DNA of 39,798 nt from Chloroflexota bacterium (GTDB taxonomy: Bacteria > Chloroflexota > UBA5177): positions 1-39,798 of the forward strand of contig QHBP01000364.1 of the NCBI GenBank assembly GCA_003244175.1, in the 5' to 3' direction. Each line of letters starts with the position of its first letter. Within the stretch, counting starts at the first letter, position 1. The notes beneath the pieces are model-generated. The model did not search any database. It was given only the letters and a program-made list of their open reading frames with translations, and was not told where the DNA came from. Below are positions 31,066 to 39,798 of the stretch, piece by piece. The translations under genes and the position numbers were made by a program.

Positions 31066-32472
31066 CTACCGCAGGGACGACGGCAGAATATTGAGCTGGT
31101 CGCGATACTTGGCCACCGTGCGGCGAGCGACATTGTAGCCTTGCTCCTTCAGGTGCACCGCAATCTCCTGGTCGGTCAGCGCCGTGTTCTCGTTGGCGAT
31201 CATATCTTTGATCACGTCCTTGACGCTGAGGGACGCTGTGAAGAAGTTGCTGAAGGGTATGACCTCCCCGCTGGGCAACATGACGAACTTGGAAGCGGTG
31301 GCCCGACTGACTGTCGACTCGTGGATGCCCGTCCTCTCCGCCAGCATTGCCCTCGTCAGAGGCTTCAGCTGCCGGACGCCGTTGAGCAAAAAGTCCTTCT
31401 GATATAGAACCAGGAAGCCCGTGATCTTCTGCATTGTCTGCCGTCGCTGATTGATGTTCGCGATGAACATTTTGGCGCGAGATACATATTGATGGACATG
31501 CTCGCGCTCGGACTCTGAATACTGCGCCTGGGCGCTGTGCACCTGAATCAGAAGCTGCTGGTACATCGAGTTGATGGAAAGGGCGAAGCGCTTCGATTCG
31601 ATGATCTCGACTTCCAGCCCCTGTTCGCCCAGACTGATGATGACGTCCGGGACCACATAACCTTGAACCGGTCTCGGTCCGCTTCGCGTCGGAACACCAT
31701 CGGAACCCTGCGCTGGATGGGGATTCAGCTGCGTCTTGATGAACTCCCAGGCGTCTTCTACCTCTCCGCAGCTCACGTTCCGTTTTTGCGCGATCCTATT
31801 GAACTTATGCTTGCCTAGATCCTCGAGGAAATCGCGCACCAGGTCGATGGCTAGTGGGTGCTCAACTCCGCGGCTCGATAAATACCGTAGCTGCAGGATC
31901 ATGCATTCACGAATGTCACGGGCGCCGATTCCCGGAGGCTCCAGGCTCTGAAGGCAGCCAAGGATCTCCTCAAACTTCTCCGGTTCGATTTCGAACTTGG
32001 AACATACCTCGTACATCGACGCGCGCAGATATCCGTCTGCGTCGAGGCTGCCGACCAAATACTCGGCGATCGGCATATCTTCCACGGCGACCATCGTGCC
32101 CATGTCCGCCAGCAGCTTTTCCTCGAGAGTCACCTGTGCCGCCACCAGAGTTAAGGGGTCGAACTCCTCGTCACGTCCGAGACTTTGACCGCTCCACGCC
32201 AGATTCTCCAGATACTGCTCGGTCGGGTCGGGAATCGAGGAGTCATCCTGACGGCGTGAACAGCGTGGACACGTCTCCCCCTCCACAGGCTGCCCACAGG
32301 TGGGACACACGGTGATATCCAGCATGTCCAGTGCCGGATTCTCTTCGATCTCCCGCGAAATCGTCGACTGGAGTTCTTGTGACGACATTTCCAGAATATG
32401 GTTCGCGGCTATCAAGCGCGGCGATACCCGCACCTGCATTTCCTGCTGCACGTCTTGACTGAGTTCCATCAT
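31066..32472 (-). CDS. rpoN: RNA polymerase sigma-54 factor
   Basis: A 468-residue protein starting at the ATG at 32470-32472, set by AGGAG upstream. Region I (1-50: QVRVSPRLIAANHILEMSSQ, EIEENPALDML) is followed by an unusual four-cysteine segment, CPTCGQPVEGETCPRC (Cys56, 59, 68, 71), which looks like a zinc ribbon. The core-binding part includes SLDADGYLR and SLEPPGIGARDIRECM. The DNA-binding part ends with the RpoN box ARRTVAKYRDQLNI, which reads the -24 element. It needs AAA+ activators, none of which are in the window. Two target promoters are found here, at 8920 and 27553. Confidence 0.95.
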   Translation of the reverse strand: MMELSQDVQQEMQVRVSPRLIAANHILEMSSQELQSTISREIEENPALDMLDITVCPTCGQPVEGETCPRCSRRQDDSSIPDPTEQYLENLAWSGQSLGRDEEFDPLTLVAAQVTLEEKLLADMGTMVAVEDMPIAEYLVGSLDADGYLRASMYEVCSKFEIEPEKFEEILGCLQSLEPPGIGARDIRECMILQLRYLSSRGVEHPLAIDLVRDFLEDLGKHKFNRIAQKRNVSCGEVEDAWEFIKTQLNPHPAQGSDGVPTRSGPRPVQGYVVPDVIISLGEQGLEVEIIESKRFALSINSMYQQLLIQVHSAQAQYSESEREHVHQYVSRAKMFIANINQRRQTMQKITGFLVLYQKDFLLNGVRQLKPLTRAMLAERTGIHESTVSRATASKFVMLPSGEVIPFSNFFTASLSVKDVIKDMIANENTALTDQEIAVHLKEQGYNVARRTVAKYRDQLNILPSSLR

Positions 32473-32658
32473 GACCGCTTCCGCTCCTAGTGCGTCGCGC
32501 GCACGTAACCGAATGCGCACGGATCCGGCCCGTTTTTTCCCATAAGCACCGTCGCGAACGGAGCAAGAGCGCCGAAGGCGCGCAACTCGTCTGTCTCACT
32601 ATATCCAATAGCGCCTGCGGCCAGAAGCTGTTCTGATGAACGATTGTAAGAAAGAGCA

Positions 32659-35094
32659 CTAGTCCGCGGAGCGCGGAAGCGTGGCCATGGAGACGAGGGT
32701 GTCGCCCTTGTTCAGGCGCATGACGATGACACCCTGGGTGGCTCTCGCCGTCTCTCTGACGCTCTTGACATCCGTCCTGGTAACGAGGCCCTGCATCGAC
32801 ATCATGATGACCTCATCGGTCGGGTCATGAACCACTCGGGCGGCCACGATACTGGCCGTCTTGTTAGAGAGTTTCGTCACCGAGGTACCCTGTCCACCGC
32901 GACGTTGCGTCTTGTAGGCGGCCATCTTGCTGCGCTTTCCGTAGCCATTCTCGGTGACAATCAGGAGGTACTCGTCGTTGTTGTTGACGACATCCATGCG
33001 AATCACCGTGTCCCCCTTGCGCAGTGCGATACCCTTCACACCGGCCGCCTCACGACCCATCGACCGCACCTGCTCCTGTGGAAAGCGGATACATTGCCCC
33101 TGAGCGGTGATCAGCATGACATCTTCGTCCCCACCGGCAACCTCGGCCCACGCCAACTCCTCGCCCTCGTCGAGCGATATTGCTTTCAGTCCATTACGGC
33201 GCACATTACGGAACTGCTCGAACGCCGTACGCTTGACGGTTCCGCCGGTCGTGGCCATGACTATGTAGCCCCCGGTTCTGCCGTTTGGAAGCGTCAAGAC
33301 GGTTGAAACGGTCTCGCCGTTTTCGAGCTGGACCAGGTTGACCACCGGCGTGCCCTTGCCCTGGCGGCTTGCATCGGGCACGTCATAGACTTTCAGCTGG
33401 AAGACGCGCCCTCGATTGGTGAAGAAGAAGATGTTGTCGTGCGTGTTGGTGACGAACAGGCGCTCTACCGCGTCGGCGTCGCGTGTCACAATGCCGATGA
33501 TTCCCTTGCCACCCCGCCGCTGTGGTTTATACGTGGCGCTGGGAATGCGCTTGATGTACGCCTTTTGCGTCATCGTCACGACAACTTCCTCGTCCGGAAT
33601 CAGATCTTCTTCGCTGAACTCGCCGGCCTCCTGGGCGATGATACGGGTGCGCCGCTCGTCGCCATACTTCTGCCGAACCTCTTTCAGCTCGTCCTTGACC
33701 ACGACGTCGATCTTCTCCGGGCTGGAGAGGAGGTCCTCGAGGCGTGCAATCGTCTTCAGTAGCGCGTTGTACTCGTCAATGATCTTCTGGCGCTCCAGCG
33801 CTGCCAGGCGCTGCAGCTGAATCGCGAGGATGGCGTTTGCCTGCACCTCGGACAAGGAGAAGTTTGCGATCAAGCTCGTCCGTGCGGCCTCGGGTGTTTG
33901 AGAGGCGCGAATCATAGCGATGACACGGTCGAGGTTGTCGAGAGCGACCTTTAGCCCTTCGAGAATGTGGGCTCGCTCACGCGCCTTCCGGAGCTCGTAC
34001 TCAGTACGGCGTCGCACCACGACTCGGCGATATGCGAGGAAAACACGAAGCGCGGCATCGAGACTCAGGATGCGCGGTTCCTGATCGACAAGTGCCAGCA
34101 TATTGACCGAGAAGGCAGACTGCAGCGCCGTGTGCTTGAAGAGCTGATTCAGAACCGACATCGGCTGCGCCTCTCGCTTCAGCTCGATGACGACGCGCAT
34201 GCCTCGACGATCCGATTCGTCACGAAGATCCGAAATGCCCGTGATCTTCTTCTCGTGCACCAGATCCGCGATGCGCTCCTGAAGCGTCGCCTTGTTGACC
34301 TGATACGGCAGCTCGGTGATCACGATCGCGAACCGGCTGCCACGGATTTCCTCCAGATGATGGACGGCGCGTACGACGATGCGCCCATGGCCGGTTCCGT
34401 ACGCCAGGTCGATGCCCTCGCGACCCAGAATGATTCCACCGGTAGGAAAGTCCGGGCCCTTCACGAATTCGGCGAGATCGGCGTTGGTGGCATCGGGATG
34501 AGCGATCAGGTGCATCGCCGCATCGCATACTTCCCGCAGATTGTGCGGCGGGATATTCGTTGCCATGCCGACCGCGATCCCCGAGGCCCCGTTGACGAGG
34601 AGCTGCGGCACCCGTGTTGGCAGAGTCAAAGGCTCACGCTCGCGCCCATCATAGTTCGGTCCGAAATCGACGGTGTCGCGGTCGATGTCGGCCAGCAGGT
34701 CGTCGCTGATCGCCGCCATGCGGACTTCGGTGTATCGCATCGAGGCCGCGGCATCGCCATCAACCGAACCGAAGTTTCCCTGGCCGTCGATGAGTGGGTA
34801 GCGCATGGTGGAATCCTGGGCCAGACGCACAACCGTGTCATACACAGACGCGTCACCGTGGGGATGATACTTGCCCAGAACCTCGCCCACCACCGTCGCG
34901 CTCTTCCGGTATGATGCGCGCACCGTCAGGCCGAGATCGTGCATCGCATAGAGGATCCGGCGCTGAACAGGCTTGAGCCCGTCCCGAGCGTCGGGAAGTG
35001 CGCGCGACATGATCACGCTCATGGCGTAATCGAGATAAGACTCGCGCATTTCCTGCTCGATGTTGATGGGTTCTACGCGACCGACATTATCCAT
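32659..35094 (-). CDS. gyrA: DNA gyrase subunit A
   Basis: An 811-residue, full-length type II topoisomerase subunit. The active-site Tyr121 is in [12 protein letters not shown]. The quinolone region reads [16 protein letters not shown], with Ala82 at the position of E. coli Ser83 and Asp86 at that of Asp87. The gyrase-specific GyrA box PQRRGGKG (near residue 530) separates it from ParC, followed by a six-bladed C-terminal wrapping domain. With GyrB it introduces negative supercoils. It is transcribed from its own promoter at 35142-35171; rpoN follows 186 bases downstream on the same strand. gyrB is not in the window. Confidence 0.97.
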   Translation of the reverse strand: MDNVGRVEPINIEQEMRESYLDYAMSVIMSRALPDARDGLKPVQRRILYAMHDLGLTVRASYRKSATVVGEVLGKYHPHGDASVYDTVVRLAQDSTMRYPLIDGQGNFGSVDGDAAASMRYTEVRMAAISDDLLADIDRDTVDFGPNYDGREREPLTLPTRVPQLLVNGASGIAVGMATNIPPHNLREVCDAAMHLIAHPDATNADLAEFVKGPDFPTGGIILGREGIDLAYGTGHGRIVVRAVHHLEEIRGSRFAIVITELPYQVNKATLQERIADLVHEKKITGISDLRDESDRRGMRVVIELKREAQPMSVLNQLFKHTALQSAFSVNMLALVDQEPRILSLDAALRVFLAYRRVVVRRRTEYELRKARERAHILEGLKVALDNLDRVIAMIRASQTPEAARTSLIANFSLSEVQANAILAIQLQRLAALERQKIIDEYNALLKTIARLEDLLSSPEKIDVVVKDELKEVRQKYGDERRTRIIAQEAGEFSEEDLIPDEEVVVTMTQKAYIKRIPSATYKPQRRGGKGIIGIVTRDADAVERLFVTNTHDNIFFFTNRGRVFQLKVYDVPDASRQGKGTPVVNLVQLENGETVSTVLTLPNGRTGGYIVMATTGGTVKRTAFEQFRNVRRNGLKAISLDEGEELAWAEVAGGDEDVMLITAQGQCIRFPQEQVRSMGREAAGVKGIALRKGDTVIRMDVVNNNDEYLLIVTENGYGKRSKMAAYKTQRRGGQGTSVTKLSNKTASIVAARVVHDPTDEVIMMSMQGLVTRTDVKSVRETARATQGVIVMRLNKGDTLVSMATLPRSAD

Positions 35095-35141
35095 TCAGTT
35101 ACTACCCTTTTCCTACAAAAATCCGGGCAAAAGCACCATTA

Positions 35142-35171
35142 ATTGTAGCGTTATCTCTTCTCGTTCGTCAA
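35142..35171 (-). promoter_or_regulatory. gyrA promoter, sigma-70 type
   Basis: On the minus strand TTGACG (35166-35171) and TACAAT (35142-35147) are 18 bases apart, with transcription expected near 35135 and a leader of about 40 bases before the ATG. This is the closest match to the housekeeping consensus in the window. Confidence 0.8.
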
Positions 35172-35281
35172 GTCATGGAAGCACCGGGCGTGTCCGGACT
35201 CTCTTTGCACTTCGTGAACCGCCGCTGTAGCCTGAGTCCACGACGTGTCTCATCTGTGCAGCGACGAGAGAGGGGAAGTGC

Positions 35282-35482
35282 ATGGATGCGCGAGACGACG
35301 GCATGACGGCACGGCAACGCGCGCGGGCATCACACACCTCGACGCATGGCGGAGCCGGGATCCGGCTGGGCCTCTTCGGCTGTCTGGCGGTTCTTGTGGC
35401 GCTCCTGCAGGGCTGGCCCTCGTCCCTGCAGGCAGCGGCAGTGGACGACCAAGGTGCCGTCGGCGACCCCCGATCGGAGTGA
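35282..35482 (+). pseudogene. 5' fragment of a secreted-protein gene cut by an IS scrap
   Basis: The frame starts at an ATG with GAGGGGAAG upstream, has a basic N-terminus of about 27 residues, and a hydrophobic export signal (GIRLGLFGCLAVLVALLQGW, then SSLQAAA). After roughly 63 residues it runs into reversed transposase sequence and stops. The mature part is therefore missing. It looks like a real export signal of a gene truncated at its 3' end; what the protein was cannot be told. The call depends on the signal peptide and the ribosome binding site. Confidence 0.45.
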
Positions 35483-35631
35483 TGGATGGTTCCGGCATCG
35501 GGATGGCGGTTCTGCATCGCCATCTCCAGCGCGGAGAGCACGAGCTCGGTATGCAGGCGGCCGCTCATGGCCCACCCCACGATACGGCGGCTATAGACAT
35601 CGAGGACCACCGCCAGGTAGAGGAACCCCAT
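35467..35631 (-). mobile_element. Internal fragment of an IS3-family transposase
   Basis: About 55 residues of the integrase core remain: [20 protein letters not shown], then RLHTELVLSALEMAMQNRHP and TIHHSDRG. The HHSDRG motif holds the second catalytic Asp of the DDE triad. The sequence before and after, including the first Asp and the Glu, is gone, and no terminal inverted repeats are visible. It joins two truncated genes, the secreted-protein fragment on its left and the nnrE fragment on its right. Confidence 0.75.
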
Positions 35632-35777
35632 GCCAGCTCGGCGATATTGCGGCCGGCATTCTCCATCATCTGCAGCAGCGAGATGCCGATCTCTTCGATC
35701 ATGATCCGATCGACTTCTGCCATCTGCTTGACAGAGACAACGGGGAGGTCACTCACCAGAACCGCAGGAATAGTCAT
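35631..35777 (-). pseudogene. 5' fragment of NAD(P)H-hydrate epimerase (YjeF N-domain)
   Basis: From the ATG at 35775-35777, 49 residues match the start of YjeF_N/Nnr[21 protein letters not shown] followed by [17 protein letters not shown], the LMENAG motif that opens the fold. Homology stops exactly where transposase sequence begins, in another frame. The enzyme repairs damaged nicotinamide cofactors together with a dehydratase; this copy cannot be functional. Its missing 3' part is not found to the left of the IS fragment, so it was deleted. Confidence 0.72.
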
Positions 35778-35977
35778 ACGCTCGTCACTCCGCGCGAGAG
35801 GTGCTTGGCTGGGCAAAGCCCTTGGCACGAGTTCAGCCCTTCCGAAGCCAGCAGCCTCTCATGATGCTACTCGTCGCTCTACCGCTGTGGCTGTAATCCA
35901 GATTACGGAACACCACTGGAGCGACAAGACACACTGGCACTAAGGGAAGAAATCTGTCTTCCAAAGGAGGGACACTT

Positions 35978-37381
35978 GTGAATACGCGCTTTGACGTAAT
36001 CGTCATTGGTATGGGTCCGGGCGGTGAGAGCCTGGCAGGGCAGCTCGCCGAAGCCGGTCTGAGCGTACTCGGCATCGAGAAGGAGCTGGTCGGCGGAGAG
36101 TGCCCGTATTGGGGCTGCATCCCAAGCAAGATGTTGATCCGAGCAGCCGACCTCCTGGCCGAGGCTCGCCGCATCCCGGGAATGGCAGGAGAAGCATCGG
36201 TGACCCCCGACTGGAGCCCGGTTGCCCGGCGCGTTCGGGAGGCAACGGACAACTGGGACGACGCGGTTGCCGTGGAGCGCTTTGAGCGCAAGGGCGGACA
36301 CTTCGTTCGCGGTCCCGGCCGCATCGTGGGTCCAGGCAAGGTTTCCGTGGCGGAGACGAGCTTTGAAGCCAGTCGCGGCATCGTGATCGCCACCGGGACG
36401 TCTCCCACCATACCGCCTATTCCCGGCGTCGCAGACGTTGCCTATTGGACCAACCGCGAGGCCATTGAAGCCGACCGGCTGCCTGCCTCCCTGACCGTCC
36501 TGGGCGGAGGAGCGGTCGGGCTGGAGCTGGCGCAGGTCTTTGGCAGGTTTGGGGTCAAGGTCACCGTAGTCGAAGCGCTGCCGCACCTCCTTCCGATGGA
36601 AGAGCCGGAGGCGGGTGAGACGCTGGCCGAAGTCCTCGTCGCAGAGGGCATCGAGGTGCACGTCGGGGCCAAGGCCACTTCGGTTGAGAAGGATGGTGAG
36701 GACATCGCCGTCAGTCTGGAGGGCGGCCTCCGGCTGACCGGCGAGCGAGTGCTGGTGGCCACCGGGCGCCGAGCCAACCTTGACGGTCTGGGTCTGAAGG
36801 CGGTGGGGATCGATGGATCGCAGCGCTGGATCCCGGTCGATGCGCACTTGCGGGCTGCTCCCGGCGTCTGGGCAATCGGCGATCTCACCGGTCACGGTGC
36901 CTTTACCCACGTCGCCGTCTACCAGGCGGGCATTGCTGCGGCGGACATCCTCGGGAAGGACGGTCCGGGCGCCGAATACATCGCCGTTCCGCGCGTCACC
37001 TTCACCGACCCGGAGGTGGGCTCGGTCGGCCTGTCGGAGAGCCAGGCGCAAAAGAAGGGCATGCAGGTCCGTACCGGGCTCACGCAGGTGCCGACCACCG
37101 CTCGGGGCTGGATCCACGGGCCAGGAAACGACGGGTTCATCAAGCTGGTCGAGGATGCAGACCGCGGCGTCCTGGTGGGAGCGACCTTGGTCGGTCCGCG
37201 AGGTGGCGAGGTACTGTCAATGCTCTCTCTTGCAGTCCACGCAGAGGTGTCGACGCAGCGGTTGCAGCAGATGGTCTATGCCTATCCCACCCTCTATCGC
37301 GGGATCGAGGATGCCTTGCGACCGCTGTGTGCTACTCCCGTCGAGCGCCCCGAAGTTGACGTCCATGCAACGGTGCGCTGA
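35978..37381 (+). CDS. Class I flavoprotein disulfide reductase, Lpd/MerA-like, non-standard C-terminus
   Basis: A 467-residue FAD/NAD(P) oxidoreductase. The FAD motif is IVIGMGPGGESLA, the redox pair Cys42/Cys47 in GGECPYWGCIPSK, the NAD(P) motif VLGGGAVGLELA, the second FAD motif GVWAIGDLTG, and the dimerisation domain runs from about 345. In lipoamide dehydrogenase and glutathione reductase the C-terminus has His-Pro-Thr as acid-base partner; here the matching segment is VYAYPTLYRGIE, so the His is Tyr. It is thus probably not a lipoamide dehydrogenase. AAAGGAGG before the GTG start is a strong ribosome binding site. No 2-oxoacid dehydrogenase genes are nearby. Confidence 0.85.
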   Translation: MNTRFDVIVIGMGPGGESLAGQLAEAGLSVLGIEKELVGGECPYWGCIPSKMLIRAADLLAEARRIPGMAGEASVTPDWSPVARRVREATDNWDDAVAVERFERKGGHFVRGPGRIVGPGKVSVAETSFEASRGIVIATGTSPTIPPIPGVADVAYWTNREAIEADRLPASLTVLGGGAVGLELAQVFGRFGVKVTVVEALPHLLPMEEPEAGETLAEVLVAEGIEVHVGAKATSVEKDGEDIAVSLEGGLRLTGERVLVATGRRANLDGLGLKAVGIDGSQRWIPVDAHLRAAPGVWAIGDLTGHGAFTHVAVYQAGIAAADILGKDGPGAEYIAVPRVTFTDPEVGSVGLSESQAQKKGMQVRTGLTQVPTTARGWIHGPGNDGFIKLVEDADRGVLVGATLVGPRGGEVLSMLSLAVHAEVSTQRLQQMVYAYPTLYRGIEDALRPLCATPVERPEVDVHATVR

Positions 37382-37430
37382 ATTCCACAAGAAAACCTGG
37401 CCAGTGGATGGCTATATCCTTGCCGAAACC

Positions 37431-39794
37431 CTATACATCCAGGGTGATACGAATCTCCGGTTCTAACGCCCGCGTCGTCCAGAGAGTGCCGTGAGCGCCC
37501 GGGTGACAGCCCTTGGTATAGCTCCAGGAGTCGGCGGACATCTGACTGCCATTACAGGTCGCGCTCCGAATCATCGAGCCGCGCGGCACACGGAATCCCA
37601 CGTACAGGGTGTGGTCTTCCGAAACTGGGTCAAGCAGGCGCACCTGCAGCTCATGGCTGGTGGGACTTGGTTGCTCGTAGCGCAGATCGAAGCGGGTATT
37701 GCCTACTCGCCGCCGGCAGCGGAGATAGGGCAAGGCTGAGGGCAGGGCCGGACAGATGCGTACGGTGCGCGCCAGCGCATCTACCTGGATACCGGCTAAG
37801 AGGTGCAGGCTCTGCAGGAAGCCAGCCATGCTCCACGCTTGAAAGTCCGCGCCCACCTGCCCGCGCATATCGTGCAGCTCCCTCAATCCTCCGATGCCGA
37901 CCTCTCCAATGGCTTCGATCACCTGTCCTTGCACGTACCGGCGGTAGCCCTGCTCGGGGTCGCCACAGGTCAGCTCCCCTTGCAGAAAGTATGGGTTGAA
38001 CCATTCCCACTCGATGCCTCGGTGGTAGTTGTAGATGCCGACGCTGGCCATGTCCTTGCCACGGCAGTTCCGCCGATCCTGAAGAAACTCGTCCGGGAAG
38101 GTCTTGGCCCAGTCGCGGGGAGCCAGGCTCCGGACGCCACGGTGTCCGGCAAGCTGGTCGCGGGCAAGCACGACCATGGAGCGTTGCAGATCGACGGGGA
38201 GGGGATAGTCAAGACCGAAGGCGATGTAGCCGCTGGGTGTCAGGATCTCATCCGGTTTCCAATCATAAGACAGGCTGTCCGCCAGATAGCCCTCGCGGAC
38301 GAACTGTTGAAAGGTCTGCCTGCCCTGTTCGAGGAGTCGTGCCATCCACTCCGCCGATTCCTCGTTATGGCGGCGGACCGCGGAGAGGAACTCCTGCAGC
38401 ACGGTGAGCCAGAGAAGCTCGATCTCGACCGGATAGCCGGCACGCGGAGTAAAAGGCGTATCCGCCCACGTCTCCCAGAAATGCTCCTCCTCAACGATGC
38501 TGCCCGACGGTGCCAGGCCACCCTGCACGAACCCCATGCATGCTCGGAAGAAGTGCTCCACCATCGGCATCTTTTCCTCGAGCAAGCTTTCGTCCCCGCT
38601 GACTTGCGTGTACTCGAAGAGACGGTGCAGGGCCCAGAGCGTGCCATCGCTCGAGTAGTACACCAGCGGCTCGCAGGCCCGGATGATCTGAGGGAGCCTC
38701 CCCGTGCGCTGGTCCTGGAACTGCCAGCTATTGTCGAGGATCCGCCGCACACTCTCATACTCGTTGGTGACGAGTAGCGCTCCCAGCGAGATGTTCTCAT
38801 CCCGCTTCCAGGCGTCCATGAAGTACTTATCGCCGGCAAAGATGGCGTCGTAGTGGTCGTTGTGGATCGGCTCGACATGCATGCAGGCGTCTCGCGCCAC
38901 CAGGGCATCGTTGAAGCGAGTCAGGACCTGGGCGTAGGCGGTATCGATGTCGTGGTTGCCGGTTTCGAGAAGACCGTCTTCCAGCTGCCGGTGGATGCCA
39001 TCACGTTTCTGCTGGCGAAGAGATGGAAGGTTGGCGCGGAAGCGTGCGCAGCCTTCCGCTGCCTCTTCCCGCTCATCTCCGAAGGCGCAGAGGAGCGACA
39101 CAGGCCCTTGCACCTGGAAGCGCGCCGGCGCATACACCTTCGTGCTGTAGGCATCCCAGATCGGGGCATGGTCCGGGCTCTGGTTCATCGTCTCCTTGTA
39201 CACGTTGATGATGAGCTTCTCGCGCAGCTCGTCTTTCAGGTAGGTCTTCTCGACCAGACGCTCGTGCTCCGGCAGCATCTCAATAGTCCCAGAGCCGCTG
39301 TCTGTTCCAACCATCCCGTGGAACTGCAGATCGGTCTCCAGTGGTCCGACACTCGTCACGCGATTGCTGACCAGCAGGTCCCCAGCTGTCTCCTCTGCCC
39401 GGTACTGAGAGAAGTCGGTGTCGAAGGTCTGGTAATACCGCATCTCAAACTCGGGTTTCAGCACACAGGGAAGTTCGGTCTCCAGGGTCACGACAAAGGC
39501 TTGCAGCCCATCCGGAACTAAGAAGCTCTCGCGAATCTCATGGTCACCGACCTGGTAGACGCGCGTTGCTCCGTCGAGGCGCATGATGAACTCGGTCTGG
39601 TTCTTTCGGTTCAGCGACACCAGGGCACCGTCCACCTCGACCCAGACCACGACGGCTTCGAAGAAGGAGCGGCCAAAGCCACTTGCGCCAAACCATTTGA
39701 TGGGCTGCGCCATGCGATCGCTGGTGCCGCGAGTGGCAGGCAGATAGAGCACGAATCCGCCCCGATTGCCGAGAAGGAAGGCGTGCTCCCGCAT
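37431..39794 (-). CDS. Glycogen-debranching-type (amylo-alpha-1,6-glucosidase/GH133-like) protein, possibly 5'-partial
   Basis: A 787-residue frame reaching within four bases of the right edge. The N-terminal part (about 1-300) is beta-rich, as in GDE N-terminal domains. The C-terminal (alpha/alpha)6 barrel has DAWKRDENISLGALLV, QDQRTGRLPQIIR, TPRAGYPVEIELLWLTVLQEF, GIEWEWFNPYFLQGEL and GADFQAWSMAGFLQSLHLL, patterns shared with the GDE_C family that removes alpha-1,6 branches of glycogen or related glucans. The beginning resembles the NGxGG(F/Y) start of these enzymes but may be missing some residues outside the window. It converges on the flavoprotein gene with a 49-base gap. Exact substrate not determined. 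Confidence 0.75.
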   Translation of the reverse strand: MREHAFLLGNRGGFVLYLPATRGTSDRMAQPIKWFGASGFGRSFFEAVVVWVEVDGALVSLNRKNQTEFIMRLDGATRVYQVGDHEIRESFLVPDGLQAFVVTLETELPCVLKPEFEMRYYQTFDTDFSQYRAEETAGDLLVSNRVTSVGPLETDLQFHGMVGTDSGSGTIEMLPEHERLVEKTYLKDELREKLIINVYKETMNQSPDHAPIWDAYSTKVYAPARFQVQGPVSLLCAFGDEREEAAEGCARFRANLPSLRQQKRDGIHRQLEDGLLETGNHDIDTAYAQVLTRFNDALVARDACMHVEPIHNDHYDAIFAGDKYFMDAWKRDENISLGALLVTNEYESVRRILDNSWQFQDQRTGRLPQIIRACEPLVYYSSDGTLWALHRLFEYTQVSGDESLLEEKMPMVEHFFRACMGFVQGGLAPSGSIVEEEHFWETWADTPFTPRAGYPVEIELLWLTVLQEFLSAVRRHNEESAEWMARLLEQGRQTFQQFVREGYLADSLSYDWKPDEILTPSGYIAFGLDYPLPVDLQRSMVVLARDQLAGHRGVRSLAPRDWAKTFPDEFLQDRRNCRGKDMASVGIYNYHRGIEWEWFNPYFLQGELTCGDPEQGYRRYVQGQVIEAIGEVGIGGLRELHDMRGQVGADFQAWSMAGFLQSLHLLAGIQVDALARTVRICPALPSALPYLRCRRRVGNTRFDLRYEQPSPTSHELQVRLLDPVSEDHTLYVGFRVPRGSMIRSATCNGSQMSADSWSYTKGCHPGAHGTLWTTRALEPEIRITLDV

Positions 39795-39798
39795 ATGG

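Noticed and set aside
35934-35950. TGGCACT before the flavoprotein gene as a sigma-54 site
   Set aside because: No TTGC-like -12 element at the required distance.
35903-37117. 404-residue minus-strand frame opposite the flavoprotein gene
   Set aside because: Antisense shadow; the plus-strand product has all flavoprotein motifs and a strong ribosome binding site.
37803-38777. 324-residue plus-strand frame opposite the debranching-type gene
   Set aside because: Antisense shadow with no ribosome binding site or known domain.

Overview
The window looks like chromosomal DNA of a GC-rich bacterium of the Terrabacteria side of the tree. Chloroflexota or a neighbouring phylum is the best guess. The reasons are a Gram-positive-type LexA box, a split two-gene lycopene cyclase, an aa3-type oxidase cluster with CtaG, alanine at the GyrA quinolone position as in mycobacteria, and several genes with a -10-like hexamer right before the start codon and no ribosome binding site. 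This is inference; there is no rRNA or tRNA in the window to settle it.

Layout. 1-577: 5' part of the primary sigma factor (minus). 716-1823: SAM methyltransferase and cutA. 1836-2663: a frameshifted secreted-protein gene. 2755-4017: MFS exporter. 4116-7877: MoxR ATPase / DUF58 / DUF4129 operon with overlapping genes. 8024-9513: DUF1385 protein and an Hsp20 with a near-perfect sigma-54 promoter. 9603-13555 (minus): ctaB, a membrane-anchored unknown, two lycopene-cyclase-type subunits, CcdA and a secreted protein. 14039-20948 (minus): a haem-copper oxidase cluster (subunits I, II, III, CtaG, an extra cupredoxin, small membrane proteins and a paralogue of the unknown next to ctaB). 21644-23622: two-component system. 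23723-24778: a RAYT transposase gene surrounded by REP-like elements. 24818-27289 (minus): a nickel cluster (Fur-family regulator, NiCoT permease, HypB) with an inverted repeat in the permease promoter. 27553-30209: a second sigma-54 promoter, an MFS transporter, and a repeat-containing secreted protein converging on it. 30331-32472: lexA with its own LexA box, and rpoN with a zinc-ribbon-like insert. 32659-35171: gyrA and its promoter. 35282-35777: an IS3-family scrap joining two truncated genes. 35978-37381: a flavin disulfide reductase. 37431-39794: glycogen-debranching-type enzyme reaching the right edge.

Links between genes. The window carries both sigma-54 (rpoN) and two strong sigma-54 promoters, before hsp20 and before the MFS gene at 27603; no sigma-54 activator is present, so it must lie elsewhere. 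CtaB (haem O synthesis), CtaG (CuB insertion) and CcdA (thiol/haem handling) support assembly of the adjacent oxidase. The oxidase subunit I keeps all metal ligands but lacks the usual D-channel Asp and K-channel Lys. NiCoT and HypB supply nickel to an enzyme not seen here.

The most novel-looking items are the REP/RAYT unit, the oxidase with altered proton-path residues and extra copper protein, the paralogous membrane-anchored unknowns in both respiratory operons, the sigma-54 promoters, and the Nur-like nickel operator.
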